Source: CAMCTV01 sp964420985 (lineage in GTDB: Bacteria; Bacteroidota; Bacteroidia; Flavobacteriales_D; Sanyastnellaceae). Taken from it: a stretch of DNA of 64,000 bases. Below the pieces are notes generated by a model. It did not search any database, was not told the origin of the DNA, and was given only the letters and a program-made list of their open reading frames with translations. The stretch's first letter is position 1. Each line of letters opens with the position of its first letter. Below are positions 1 through 9,183 of the stretch, piece by piece. A program made the translations under genes and the position numbers. Location of the stretch: NCBI GenBank assembly GCA_964420985.1, contig CAYQUT010000007.1:1-64000 (forward strand), written 5' to 3'.

Positions 1-47
1 CTTATGTGTTTCTTAATAGAGCCACGAAGGTAAAATAGTTTCGCAGC

Positions 48-2276
48 ATGAAACTCCTTTTAGCCCTTTTTATTTCTCTTGTCCCCGTTGCGACATGGTC
101 CCAATGGATGGATCCTATATCACCCACATGGCCCAGCGCAGGTTGGACAGGAGATACTGAATTTTTCACCCTGAACGCCAATGGTCAACTGCAATCACAA
201 TTCCCTGGACTGGGCTTTTATCAGCTAATGCATGACCTGCCACCTACTCCCAACGATATGGAACTGTCCTGCTTTTACCGCCAGAATTTTTCGGGAAGCA
301 GCAACAATTTTGGAAGAATTTTAATCTACGAATCCGGCCAACCCGACAGTGTTGGTCACAACAACAATGCTGGAGTGAAAGGATGGGTGATTCAATGGGG
401 CAATACCGGGAGTAGTGATGAGATTCAAATTTTTTGGAACGATGGTGCCATCTGGGAACAAATGGCGGACACTTTTTTTATCGCCAATGGTGTCTATGGT
501 CAAATCAAAATGATTCAAGACAGCATGGTTCATTTTTTCTTTCAAGACAATGATTCAGCACAATTCTATCCTCTGTTGCATACCGCACTGCCATTGAATT
601 TTCAGCCCATGCACGTGTGTCTTCAAGCGCAATGCACCAGTTCCAATGGTCATAGTTTTTATTGGGACGATTTCTATTGTGGATCACCCTACATTCCCAT
701 TCCCTTGATGAGCACAGGGAAAAGAAGCGTGGTATTCAATGAGGTACTGGCTGACCCAGAGCCCAACACGGCTGAGGGGAGGAGTGAGTTCATTGAATTG
801 TATAACAATACTACGGACAGCATTTGGCTGAAAGATTGGATATTGTACAATACCACAACTGCCCATCCACTGCCAGAAAAATTCATCGCTCCCAATGCCT
901 TCATCCTACTCTGCCACATGAATGATACGGCGTTGTATAAAGCTGAAACATGGGGACTAGAAAGTTTTTCTGCTTTGACCAACACTGCTGATAGTCTGAC
1001 GCTTTGCTCTCCTGATGGGAGTATCGTTGATGTCATTCAATACAACTTCAACTTGTTTGATAATGAAGACAAATCAAACGGGGGTTGGTCGCTCGAGCAA
1101 ATCAATCCTCAGTTGCCCTGTTCAGGGGATTTCAATTGGTCGGTTTGTGAATCCAATTCAGGCGCCACACCTGGCAGAAAGAACTCCATCCACGATACCA
1201 TTTTTTCGCCTCCCACTCCCTCGATCACCGATTGGGGAATTGACACCGATCAATCAGTTTATTTGTGGTCCAATCTACCCTGGGAACAGGACAGTATCCA
1301 ACTCCAATTGAATGATGCGTTTATGCTATTGTCCTGTTCAGCAAGCTATGATAGCCTCATCATTCCATTGCCTGAATACAATGATGGAGACATCTTACAA
1401 ATCGACTCCGTTCAGTTTTGCAACACATCTATTCCCATTTCCATCCAACTTCAACTTCCTGTATTAACAGAGGTTGCTGTTCCCTCTATAGTTTTCAATG
1501 AACTCCTCTATCATCCCTTAGAGGAAGAAAGTCCCTTTGTAGAATTATACAACAACAGCCATGAGAACATTTCTTTAGATCACCTTTGGATAGAAAATCA
1601 AAGCGGAAGCGTCTATTCCATTCAACAACATCATCACTTCATCCGGGCTGAAAATCGCATTGCGCTCACTGAGAACAATCTAATCGGCCAGTGTTCAAAT
1701 GAGAACATTCGCCTTGTCAAGCAATTGCCTTATATGACCATTTCAGAGGGAGAGCTTTACTTGGGATATACCTTTTTCAAGTTGGATACATTGATATACC
1801 ATGATAGTCTTCATCATCCGAATTTGTGGGAAACACAAGGTCTTTCATTGGAACGCGTAGAAGGAGGTTTAATCCAAGAAGCATGGCTCACTGCCAGTAA
1901 ACATAGTGGCGGAAAAACACCCGGTTGTCCCAACTCACAACAATGGAATTACCACCTAGATGAAATTCAATTCCAAATTACACCAGACTATTTCAGTCCC
2001 AACAACGATGGATACAATGATGTCATTGCTTTTTCTTACCGTGGCGATCAACCCGGTGTTGAATCCTCTTTAAAAATCTTGACCAAAGATGGCCATGTAA
2101 TTAAAACCCTATCCAATGGGGAATGGCAAGGTCAACAAGCGCAGTGGACTTGGGATGGAACCAATGAAACCCAAGAATTGTGTCCAGTAGGATTGTTCTT
2201 TGCGTTGTTGGAAGTTTGGACCGGCCAAAGCACACACCCACTCAAAGGCATCAAATCCTTTGTACTTTCGCCATGA
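48..2276 (+). CDS. secreted lamin-tail-domain protein with C-terminal T9SS/FlgD-like domain
   Basis: A 742-residue exported protein starting with a typical signal peptide (MKLLLALFISLVPVATWSQ). Two lamin-tail-like domains are visible from their opening strands: VFNEVLADPEP with FIELYNN near residue 230, and IVFNELLYHPLEEE with FVELYNN near residue 481. These beta-sandwich modules are common in large Bacteroidota surface proteins and are usually structural or adhesive. From about residue 642 the motif FSPNNDGYNDV opens the gliding-motility-type C-terminal region, which continues as an FlgD-like Ig fold (WTWDGTN, CPVGLFFALLEV). That tail implies T9SS export. The gene lies three bases upstream of the deacetylase gene. 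The start is the only ATG ahead of the signal peptide, with a weak -7-like TAGTTTCG a few bases upstream. No enzymatic domain is recognised. Confidence 0.8.
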   Translation: MKLLLALFISLVPVATWSQWMDPISPTWPSAGWTGDTEFFTLNANGQLQSQFPGLGFYQLMHDLPPTPNDMELSCFYRQNFSGSSNNFGRILIYESGQPDSVGHNNNAGVKGWVIQWGNTGSSDEIQIFWNDGAIWEQMADTFFIANGVYGQIKMIQDSMVHFFFQDNDSAQFYPLLHTALPLNFQPMHVCLQAQCTSSNGHSFYWDDFYCGSPYIPIPLMSTGKRSVVFNEVLADPEPNTAEGRSEFIELYNNTTDSIWLKDWILYNTTTAHPLPEKFIAPNAFILLCHMNDTALYKAETWGLESFSALTNTADSLTLCSPDGSIVDVIQYNFNLFDNEDKSNGGWSLEQINPQLPCSGDFNWSVCESNSGATPGRKNSIHDTIFSPPTPSITDWGIDTDQSVYLWSNLPWEQDSIQLQLNDAFMLLSCSASYDSLIIPLPEYNDGDILQIDSVQFCNTSIPISIQLQLPVLTEVAVPSIVFNELLYHPLEEESPFVELYNNSHENISLDHLWIENQSGSVYSIQQHHHFIRAENRIALTENNLIGQCSNENIRLVKQLPYMTISEGELYLGYTFFKLDTLIYHDSLHHPNLWETQGLSLERVEGGLIQEAWLTASKHSGGKTPGCPNSQQWNYHLDEIQFQITPDYFSPNNDGYNDVIAFSYRGDQPGVESSLKILTKDGHVIKTLSNGEWQGQQAQWTWDGTNETQELCPVGLFFALLEVWTGQSTHPLKGIKSFVLSP

Positions 2277-2279
2277 AAG

Positions 2280-2912
2280 ATGTATCTACACCAAACTCCT
2301 CGCTTGATTCGTGCACTGGGCACAGATTTTTTTTGGCGCATTCCGACCGAAGAAAAAGAGGTTTTTTTAACTTTCGATGATGGCCCCACGCCCATTATCA
2401 CTGAAAAGGTATTGGATATTTTGAAACAATTTCAAGCCAGGGCGACTTTTTTTTGCATTGGAAAAAATGTCGATAACCATCCTCAATTGTTTCAAAGAAT
2501 TTTAGACGAAGGACATCAAGTTGGCAACCACACCCAAAACCACAAAAACGGTTGGAAAACAGGCTATGCCCAATACCTCAGGGATGTTGTAACCGCCAAG
2601 AAAAATAATCCTTCTCCATTGTTTAGACCACCTTACGGTCAAATCAGCCGTACGCAAACCAAAGCATTGTTGAAACACTACTCTATCATCATGTGGGATG
2701 TTTTAACCGGAGACTTTGATGCCGCTATGTCTGTTGAAACCTGCATCGATAAAGTATTGCAACTCACCAAGCCCGGGTCCATCATCGTTTTTCATGACAG
2801 CCTCAAAGCCAGTCCCATCCTATTACAAACCCTTCCAGTTGTGCTAGAATCACTGCAAAAAAAGGGATATCAATTTTCATCCATTCAACCACACCATGTA
2901 CGTCGCTCCTAA
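2280..2912 (+). CDS. polysaccharide deacetylase family protein (NodB/CE4)
   Basis: A 210-residue single-domain carbohydrate esterase of family 4. The metal- and substrate-binding motifs are present in order: TFDDGP near residue 30, HTQNH near 83 (the H-x(3)-H zinc pair), RPPYGQ near 115, and FHDS near 170. The family removes N- or O-acetyl groups from peptidoglycan, chitooligosaccharides or exopolysaccharide. There is no signal peptide, so the exact substrate and location are unclear. It overlaps the start of rsmA by 17 bases and follows the lamin-tail gene after three bases, so the three are probably co-transcribed. The length is typical of the short Bacteroidota members. Confidence 0.88.
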   Translation: MYLHQTPRLIRALGTDFFWRIPTEEKEVFLTFDDGPTPIITEKVLDILKQFQARATFFCIGKNVDNHPQLFQRILDEGHQVGNHTQNHKNGWKTGYAQYLRDVVTAKKNNPSPLFRPPYGQISRTQTKALLKHYSIIMWDVLTGDFDAAMSVETCIDKVLQLTKPGSIIVFHDSLKASPILLQTLPVVLESLQKKGYQFSSIQPHHVRRS

Positions 2913-3660
2913 AAAACACCTGGGTCAACACTTCCTGATCAACCCGCAAATTGCCGCTGACATCGCCCAAGCTCTAACAGGATTCGGCAACTACAAAAAA
3001 GTACTGGAAATAGGACCTGGTACAGGTGCTTTGACCCAGCATCTCTTGGCGTTACCCTATGAAACCCATGTGGTAGAGGTAGACCAACAATCCATTGTAT
3101 ACCTGCACTTGCATTATCCCCAATTAAAAAATAGAATACATGCTGCTGATTTTTTGAGAATGAACTTGATTGAGTTCTCAAAAGAACCCATTGCAGTTGT
3201 AGGAAATTTCCCCTACAATATCTCTTCACAGATTCTTTTTCACGTTTTGGATTACAAAAACCATGTTCCTGAATTGGTTGGGATGTTTCAAAAAGAAGTG
3301 GCCCTGCGCGTAGCCAATGGTCCGGGTACTAAGGATTACGGCATCCTGAGTGTTTTGATTCAAGCCTGGTACGATGTGGAGTATTTGTTCACCGTTCATG
3401 AAAATGAATTCAATCCCCCTCCCAAAGTCAAAAGTGGTGTCATAAGAATGAAACGCAAAGACAATGCTACTCTGGGTTGTAACGAAACACAATTTATCCA
3501 ATTGGTTAAATTGGCCTTCAATCAGCGTAGAAAAACATTGCGCAACTCCATCAAAAGTCTCATTGCCCATAAAAACTGGGAACATGAAATCCTTCAAAAA
3601 CGACCTGAACAATTGGGTGTAGCTGAATTTGTTTGGCTCACCAACGAGGTATTTTCCTAA
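2896..3660 (+). CDS. rsmA: 16S rRNA (adenine1518-N6/adenine1519-N6)-dimethyltransferase
   Basis: A 254-residue RsmA/KsgA enzyme. It dimethylates two adjacent adenines in the 3'-terminal helix of 16S rRNA using S-adenosylmethionine during late 30S assembly. The N-terminal PKKHLGQHFL matches the family signature. The SAM-binding loop EIGPGTGALT is near residue 38, the acidic ribose-binding residue lies in VVEVDQ, and the catalytic motif IV is NFPYNIS near residue 104. The C-terminal helical domain (FNQRRKTLRNS) is intact. The start overlaps the preceding deacetylase gene by 17 bases. The length is normal and nothing is missing. Confidence 0.97.
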   Translation: MYVAPKKHLGQHFLINPQIAADIAQALTGFGNYKKVLEIGPGTGALTQHLLALPYETHVVEVDQQSIVYLHLHYPQLKNRIHAADFLRMNLIEFSKEPIAVVGNFPYNISSQILFHVLDYKNHVPELVGMFQKEVALRVANGPGTKDYGILSVLIQAWYDVEYLFTVHENEFNPPPKVKSGVIRMKRKDNATLGCNETQFIQLVKLAFNQRRKTLRNSIKSLIAHKNWEHEILQKRPEQLGVAEFVWLTNEVFS

Positions 3661-3692
3661 CGAAATTCGTTGCCCGACGCCCTGATATCCGT

Positions 3693-3700
3693 TACCTTTG
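3693..3700 (+). promoter_or_regulatory. Bacteroidota -7 promoter element upstream of fbp
   Basis: TACCTTTG matches the Bacteroidota -7 consensus TAnnTTTG and ends four bases before the fbp ATG. A -33-like TTG lies at 3670-3672, 20 bases upstream, which is the expected spacing. The transcript would have a very short leader. Confidence 0.7.
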
Positions 3701-3704
3701 AGGC

Positions 3705-4712
3705 ATGAGCATGGTTACCTTGAACGAATTTATCATGGAGCGTCAAGCGGACTTTCCGTTTGCCTCTGGCGATTTGAGTAGATTGTTGGCGGACATCAGC
3801 ATAGCTGCAAAAATCATCAATCACAAGGTCAACAAAGCCGGCTTACAAGATATCCTTGGCGCTGAAAGCACTACCAATATTCAGGGAGAAACCCAAATGA
3901 AATTGGATGTCTTCTCAGACCAAGCGTTGCTCAATGCCGTAAAATGGGGAGGTCAAGTTTGTGGGGCGGGAAGTGAGGAAAATGAAAAATATTTTGCCTT
4001 TGACTTAGAGCATTGCCGGAAGGCAAAGTATGTCATTCTTTTTGATCCATTGGATGGCTCCTCCAATATTGATGTCAATGTAAGCATAGGTACCATTTTC
4101 TCCATTCACCGAAGAAAAAGTTCTCTGGGAGATTTGGCCAATGTCAATGACTTCCTGCAGAAAGGTTCAGACCAAGTAGCCGCAGGGTATGTCATCTATG
4201 GATCTTCAACCATGCTCGTTTATACCACCGGTCATGGTGTCAATGGATTTACCTTGGAACCAAGTATCGGAGAGTTTTGTCTATCCCACGCGGACATGAA
4301 GTTTCCAGAAACCAGCACCATGTATAGCATCAATGAAGGCAATATGGCTAGCTGTTCCAAAGGCGTTCAGGCTTATGTCAATTATTGCAAAAGCGTTGAC
4401 AAAAAAAACAACTTGCCTTACACAGCCAGATACATAGGATCATTGGTGGCTGACTTTCACCGCAACCTTATCAAAGGTGGAATTTATATTTATCCTGGTA
4501 CCAAAAAAAATACAGAAGGCAAACTGCGCCTTCAGTATGAGTGTAATCCATTGGCCTTTATTGCAGAACAAGCGGGGGGCAAGGCTTCCGATGGCATCAA
4601 CAGAATTTTAGACATACAACCAAAAGATTTGCACCAACGTACCCCACTTTTTATTGGACCTGTTAAAATGGTTGAAAAGGTTGAAGAATTTATCCGCCAA
4701 TTGGACCTCTAA
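3705..4712 (+). CDS. fbp: class I fructose-1,6-bisphosphatase
   Basis: A 335-residue class I FBPase. It hydrolyses fructose-1,6-bisphosphate to fructose-6-phosphate in gluconeogenesis. The metal-binding signature DPLDGSSNID lies near residue 114. The sugar-phosphate loop residues (YIGSLVADFHRNL) and the C-terminal LRLQYECNPLAFIAEQAGG block are intact. ATGs occur at 3705 and 3711; the first is preferred because of the promoter motif just upstream. It is monocistronic by spacing from rsmA (44 bases) and from the downstream glycosyltransferase, which has its own -7 motif. The family is cytosolic and AMP-regulated in some bacteria. Confidence 0.96.
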   Translation: MSMVTLNEFIMERQADFPFASGDLSRLLADISIAAKIINHKVNKAGLQDILGAESTTNIQGETQMKLDVFSDQALLNAVKWGGQVCGAGSEENEKYFAFDLEHCRKAKYVILFDPLDGSSNIDVNVSIGTIFSIHRRKSSLGDLANVNDFLQKGSDQVAAGYVIYGSSTMLVYTTGHGVNGFTLEPSIGEFCLSHADMKFPETSTMYSINEGNMASCSKGVQAYVNYCKSVDKKNNLPYTARYIGSLVADFHRNLIKGGIYIYPGTKKNTEGKLRLQYECNPLAFIAEQAGGKASDGINRILDIQPKDLHQRTPLFIGPVKMVEKVEEFIRQLDL

Positions 4713-4726
4713 TCATTGGGCCATTC

Positions 4727-4734
4727 TATATTTG
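4727..4734 (+). promoter_or_regulatory. -7 promoter element upstream of the polyprenol-phosphate mannosyltransferase
   Basis: TATATTTG fits TAnnTTTG and ends 16 bases before the GTG start at 4751. A possible -33 TTG lies at 4701-4703, inside the end of fbp. Confidence 0.6.
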
Positions 4735-4750
4735 TAACAATTCTGCTTTT

Positions 4751-5458
4751 GTGAAAAATCCTTTGGTCATTATACCCACCTACAACGAAAAAGAAAACGT
4801 TGTACAAATGATTCAAACCGTCATGGGTCTTTCCATGTCGTTTGATATATTGTTTGTGGATGATGGATCCCCTGACGGAACAGCAAAATTGATTCAAGAG
4901 CAACAAAGCAACTATCCCAATCGAATTCATCTACTACAACGCACCGGCAAGTTGGGATTGGGTACTGCTTATATCGCAGGGTTTCATTGGGGTATTCGAG
5001 AAAAATACGATTACATCTGTGAGATGGATTGCGATTTCTCACATACGCCACAGGATTTAATTCGTTTGGTGGAAGCTTGTCAACAAGGTGCGGATATGAG
5101 CGTAGGCTCTCGTTATACCAAAGGAGGAGGGGTGGTAAACTGGCCTTTAAAAAGAAGAGTAATGAGTCGTGGTGCTGGCATTTATGTCAATATCATTTTA
5201 GGACTTGGAGTCAAAGATGCCACTGCTGGATTTGTTTGTTATAAAAGACAAGTATTAGAAAAGCTTGACCTAGACGGAATTAAGTTCATTGGTTATGCTT
5301 TTCAAATTGAAATGAAATACAAAACCAAACAAAAAGGTTTTACGATAAAAGAAGTACCCATTGTCTTCAAGGACCGAATATTAGGAAAAAGCAAAATGAG
5401 TTTAAATATTTTCAACGAAGCCTTCCTTGGTGTGCTGAAAATGCGATTTAACGGTTAA
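4751..5458 (+). CDS. polyprenol monophosphomannose synthase (Dpm1-like GT2)
   Basis: A 235-residue family 2 glycosyltransferase close to dolichol/polyprenol-phosphate mannosyltransferases. These move mannose from GDP-mannose to a lipid-phosphate carrier at the cytoplasmic membrane face. Landmarks are IPTYNEKENV at the N terminus, DDGSPDGT near residue 37, the metal-binding EMDCDFSH near residue 91, GSRYTKGG near 120, and the C-terminal FKDRILGKSKMS typical of this subfamily. There is no C-terminal membrane domain, so it is the soluble type. The start is GTG, supported by the promoter motif upstream and by the family N terminus. One base separates it from the dihydroorotase gene. Confidence 0.9.
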   Translation: MKNPLVIIPTYNEKENVVQMIQTVMGLSMSFDILFVDDGSPDGTAKLIQEQQSNYPNRIHLLQRTGKLGLGTAYIAGFHWGIREKYDYICEMDCDFSHTPQDLIRLVEACQQGADMSVGSRYTKGGGVVNWPLKRRVMSRGAGIYVNIILGLGVKDATAGFVCYKRQVLEKLDLDGIKFIGYAFQIEMKYKTKQKGFTIKEVPIVFKDRILGKSKMSLNIFNEAFLGVLKMRFNG

Positions 5459-5459
5459 T

Positions 5460-6797
5460 ATGAAAACTTTAATTAAAAATATCACGGTTGTCAATGAAGG
5501 CAACTTGATATTGGCTGATGTGGTTATTGAAAATGACATCATTGCCGACATCTGTCCAGCCAATGGCTTGAATGAAGAACACTTCACACAGATCATTGAT
5601 GGCACAGGTAAACACCTATTACCTGGTCTTATCGACGACCAAGTGCATTTCAGAGAACCTGGTTTAACGCACAAAGGAGAGATTTATACCGAAGCCAAAG
5701 CAGCTATTGCGGGAGGAATCACCAGCTTCATGGAAATGCCCAACACTGTTCCCAATACTGTCACATTTGAAGAGTTAGAAAAGAAATACCACCGAGCTGC
5801 AGAGGTTTCTTTGGCCAATTACTCTTTCTACATGGGCGCCACCCAAAACAATGCCCACCTCATGGGTGATTTGGATATAAAAAATGTATGTGGCATTAAA
5901 ATCTTCATGGGATCGTCTACAGGCAACATGCTCGTAGACAACGAAGAAAGTTTGAATGCCATTTTTAAAAATGCCAAAACACTTATTGCCACACATTGCG
6001 AGGATGATAAAATGATTGCCAAAAACTTAGATCGCATTCAACAACAATTTCCTGAAGGTATTCCAGTAGCGCAACATCCCATCATTCGCGATGCCGATGC
6101 TTGTTATGCATCATCATCAAAAGCCATTGCTTTGGCCAAAAAGCATGATGCACAACTGCACATTTTACACATCAGCACCGCAAAAGAAATTGAACTATTT
6201 ACCAACGGAAATTTAAAAGATAAAAGAATTACAGCCGAGGCTTGTGTACATCATCTTTGGTTTTGTGATGAGGATTACAACACATTAGGAAGTAGAATCA
6301 AATGGAATCCAGCCGTGAAAAGCAGTGCAGATCGCGCAGCCATTCGTCAAGCACTCAAAGACGGTTTTATTGATGTATTGGCTACCGATCACGCACCGCA
6401 CACCAAGACAGAAAAAGAAAACCCCTACGGAACTTGTCCTAGTGGCGGGCCGCTGGTTCAACATGCCCTTCCTGCTCTTTTAGAGATGTGTCATCAGGGC
6501 GTTTTCTCATTAACTGAAGTGGTTCAAAAAGCTTGTCACAATGTTGCAATATTGTACAATATAAACAACCGTGGTTTTATCCGAAAAGGATTCAAAGCGG
6601 ACTTGGTCATGGTCAACTTAGACACCACTTGGTTGGCCACTGACGAAAACAGTCTTTACAAATGCCAATGGACCCCATTCCACAATACCCTTTTCCATAA
6701 TAAAGTGGAGCAGACATGGGTGAATGGAAGAAGTGTATACAATAATGGTCAATTTGACGAATCGGTGAAAGGTCAGCAACTTACATTTAACCGATGA
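5460..6797 (+). CDS. pyrC: dihydroorotase (class I amidohydrolase)
   Basis: A 445-residue amidohydrolase that interconverts N-carbamoyl-aspartate and dihydroorotate in pyrimidine synthesis. The zinc-binding DDQVHFREPG follows LLPGLI near residue 55. GGITSFMEMPNT is the substrate-binding region. Histidines of the metal centre occur in THCEDD and HILHIST, and the catalytic aspartate in LATDHAPHT near residue 308. The length and layout match class I dihydroorotases of Bacteroidota. It starts one base after the mannosyltransferase stop and overlaps the DUF4296 gene by four bases (ATGA), so the three genes form one transcription unit. Confidence 0.94.
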   Translation: MKTLIKNITVVNEGNLILADVVIENDIIADICPANGLNEEHFTQIIDGTGKHLLPGLIDDQVHFREPGLTHKGEIYTEAKAAIAGGITSFMEMPNTVPNTVTFEELEKKYHRAAEVSLANYSFYMGATQNNAHLMGDLDIKNVCGIKIFMGSSTGNMLVDNEESLNAIFKNAKTLIATHCEDDKMIAKNLDRIQQQFPEGIPVAQHPIIRDADACYASSSKAIALAKKHDAQLHILHISTAKEIELFTNGNLKDKRITAEACVHHLWFCDEDYNTLGSRIKWNPAVKSSADRAAIRQALKDGFIDVLATDHAPHTKTEKENPYGTCPSGGPLVQHALPALLEMCHQGVFSLTEVVQKACHNVAILYNINNRGFIRKGFKADLVMVNLDTTWLATDENSLYKCQWTPFHNTLFHNKVEQTWVNGRSVYNNGQFDESVKGQQLTFNR

Positions 6798-7192
6798 AAG
6801 CTATCTTTCTTCTCATAGCCTTGGTTGTCCTCATTTCTTGTTCTCATCCAACTCCCGAGAAAGCCAAGATGTCTGTCAAACAAACAGCAGAGGTGATGAT
6901 GGAACTCAGACTAGCCAATGCCGCATACAACATCTACCACAATCAAATGGCAGAAGAAAATAAAGATTGGAAACCTTATCAAGCGGAAATTTTTCAACGG
7001 CTTAAAATACAACCTGATGACTTCTCTTCCTCACTGAAAATACATTCTCAAAATCCTGACAGTATTCTCCTCATGGATAGCTTGATTATGGAAAAATTAG
7101 AGACCAAATCAAGGAAGGAGATTCAACCAGGCATTGACACTCATCATCCCATAAAAAAATACAAGGGACAAATCAACCGAAAGGGCAGTTAA
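6794..7192 (+). CDS. DUF4296 lipoprotein
   Basis: A 132-residue lipoprotein with a lipobox ending LISC at Cys16. The mature part opens with MSVKQTAEVMMELRLANAAYN, the hallmark of the DUF4296 family found in Bacteroidota. Its function is unknown. It is translationally coupled to dihydroorotase through an ATGA overlap. The last 84 bases overlap, tail to tail, the 3' end of the membrane protein gene on the other strand, so the two mRNAs are complementary at their ends. Confidence 0.82.
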   Translation: MKAIFLLIALVVLISCSHPTPEKAKMSVKQTAEVMMELRLANAAYNIYHNQMAEENKDWKPYQAEIFQRLKIQPDDFSSSLKIHSQNPDSILLMDSLIMEKLETKSRKEIQPGIDTHHPIKKYKGQINRKGS

Positions 7193-7906
7193 CAACTTCT
7201 TCTTGGTCCAAAAAACAAAGGTGGGAATCAAGACACAAAGGACCATCCAACCGGGACTTATCTTGGCTGAAAATCCCACTTGAATCCATACCTCTGCCAA
7301 TAGGGTCAATAAAAATACGCCCATCCACATGGATCGGCGAGAATGACTTTCCCTATTCTCATTGATATCCGTGATGATAACCAAGGCACAAATGAGTAAA
7401 AAAGAAACCGCAAAAGCACTCCAAAAAAATCGAACCTCCTGAAACATCATGGGTATTGTGGCCCAAACTGACCAGCACCAAGCCACTGAAAATGTTTTGA
7501 CAACATAAAAATCTCTGCCCGACCACTCAATCTGTTTCAATAAAGCTTTTGGATAATACACCAAGGCTATGATTGCAGCTGAGCCAATCATCGTTAAGGG
7601 AAGGAACGTAACTGAAGTAGCTCCGCTTAATTGAAAACTCTGAATAACATAAGCTCCCGCTGATAAAAGAAAACCATACATCGATGCAAATCGATAGGGA
7701 CTTTTGCGGTTTCCTTTGGGCCAACGAAGCACCAAATAAAACAAAGCCGATGATATTGCAGCCATGAACAAAATAGCTGTTGGGATATGGCCCATGAATA
7801 GATTCACCATGCGCTCAGCAGTCATCCATGCGGAAATATAAAATACCATGGCAATGCCTGATACAAGAGAATAAATCCACCACCAATTTTGCTGTATTTT
7901 TTCCAT
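7109..7906 (-). CDS. multi-pass membrane protein, function unknown
   Basis: A 265-residue hydrophobic protein with about eight predicted membrane spans and short loops. Charged motifs in the loops include YYPKALLKQIEW and ITDINENRESHSRR. I cannot place it in a named family with confidence; the layout is loosely reminiscent of UbiA-type prenyltransferases, but the DxxxD motifs are not clear. The start at 7906 (MEKIQQNWWW) is chosen over a longer frame because it forms a TGATG stop/start overlap with the upstream outer-membrane protein gene. The C-terminal coding end overlaps the DUF4296 gene by 84 bases on the opposite strand. Confidence 0.65.
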   Translation of the reverse strand: MEKIQQNWWWIYSLVSGIAMVFYISAWMTAERMVNLFMGHIPTAILFMAAISSALFYLVLRWPKGNRKSPYRFASMYGFLLSAGAYVIQSFQLSGATSVTFLPLTMIGSAAIIALVYYPKALLKQIEWSGRDFYVVKTFSVAWCWSVWATIPMMFQEVRFFWSAFAVSFLLICALVIITDINENRESHSRRSMWMGVFLLTLLAEVWIQVGFSAKISPGWMVLCVLIPTFVFWTKKKLLTALSVDLSLVFFYGMMSVNAWLNLLP

Positions 7907-9183
7907 CACTTGGTCAACATGTAACATAAAAAACCTGTCGCAGAACCTATGGTACTCCAAACCATTGCTTTATTCAATCGACGCCCTCTCGCAACTGGTT
8001 CAAAACCCTCCGCATACAAATCATTGTACTTTAATGCATCATTGCTGATGTGGTGTTTTCTGACCCTAATTTTACCGGGTATGTGAACCAAAGTATACAC
8101 CATGGGTGGACCAATCAAAGCCATAATACCATTGCCTCCAGCGTAGCTAATCGCACCGCACAATAAAAAACCCATGATGGAGGTATGTCGTGCTTTATAC
8201 CGCTTAAAAGCGTCCTTTTCTCCTAAAAGAAATATGCGCATTTCCTCAGCAGAATAACGATCTCCAAGCGTTGTGTCCGGGGCATAAAAAACAACTTCCT
8301 TTCCCCCTTTGGTCACACTGAAAATCTCGTTGCGGTGCATCTCAACCTCTTTCCATTTCCCATAAATGCCACGGTATCGAATCTTCACCATTAACGTTGA
8401 ATCCAAAAAAACCTCTCCCTTCATCTCCCTACCATTCATCAATTGCACTTCATCCAAAGTATTCACCACGGCATTACCGTCCAACTTGCCTTTGTCTTTT
8501 CCAGCCGTTTCCTCTTTTTCCTTGTATCGCTTAAATTGATAACTCCATCCACCTGTTACCACAAAATCCTGCCCCCCCGTCATTTGGTCTTGCTGAATCA
8601 AATAGCCCAATTTAAAGCTTTGGTTTTTATTGATGTCTTTGTTTAATCCCACCTGCCATCTCCAATTCGTGTAAGAATAATCCGTTGTGCTAAAAAACAA
8701 TTCGTGCGATGTGTAAAAACTCAAATTCTTGGAGTAGTTAAATTTCAATGATGCCCTTGTCCTGCTTACCGTTCTAGTATCTACATCTACCTTGTCTGAA
8801 AAATCAAAGTTCGATTGGCCCCATTGCTGACGCAACAACACCCCCAATTCCCAATCTCCCACTCCTATTTCCCCGGACAATCCCAAACCCAAGCGCTGAC
8901 GATACGTCACATAATTCCAATCCTGTCGGATACCCGACCTCAATTCTGCTTGAAACTGAATGCCTTTGGAAATCTTCTGTTGAACACCAAAATCTGAAAA
9001 AGCTCCTGCTATTCTGGTCAAGTTCTCATCCAAACGCAGCTCTGGAGCAATGTAAAATACCCTACCGTCTTTCCCATCAAAACTGACCTTTGAAGAAAAC
9101 CAACCTCCCGCATCTTTCCACTGTTGTGCATAGGAATGCAACATAAAGCAGAGAAATAGAAGGATAAAACTACTTCTTTTCAT
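7906..9183 (-). CDS. DUF2490-like outer-membrane beta-barrel protein with C-terminal extension
   Basis: A 425-residue exported protein with signal peptide MKRSSFILLFLCFMLHSYAQ. Residues of about 20-210 show alternating amphipathic strands and paired aromatic turns (QAELRSGIRQDWNYVTYRQRLGL is an example), consistent with the DUF2490 outer-membrane barrel. The C-terminal half is different: it holds a small beta domain (LMNGREMKGEVFLD) and two hydrophobic stretches near residues 345-380 and 410-425. A longer frame begins at a TTG at 9189; the ATG at 9183 fits the signal peptide better. It overlaps the upstream lipoprotein gene by 14 bases and the downstream membrane protein by one base, so it sits mid-operon. 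Its function is unknown. Confidence 0.65.
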   Translation of the reverse strand: MKRSSFILLFLCFMLHSYAQQWKDAGGWFSSKVSFDGKDGRVFYIAPELRLDENLTRIAGAFSDFGVQQKISKGIQFQAELRSGIRQDWNYVTYRQRLGLGLSGEIGVGDWELGVLLRQQWGQSNFDFSDKVDVDTRTVSRTRASLKFNYSKNLSFYTSHELFFSTTDYSYTNWRWQVGLNKDINKNQSFKLGYLIQQDQMTGGQDFVVTGGWSYQFKRYKEKEETAGKDKGKLDGNAVVNTLDEVQLMNGREMKGEVFLDSTLMVKIRYRGIYGKWKEVEMHRNEIFSVTKGGKEVVFYAPDTTLGDRYSAEEMRIFLLGEKDAFKRYKARHTSIMGFLLCGAISYAGGNGIMALIGPPMVYTLVHIPGKIRVRKHHISNDALKYNDLYAEGFEPVARGRRLNKAMVWSTIGSATGFLCYMLTK

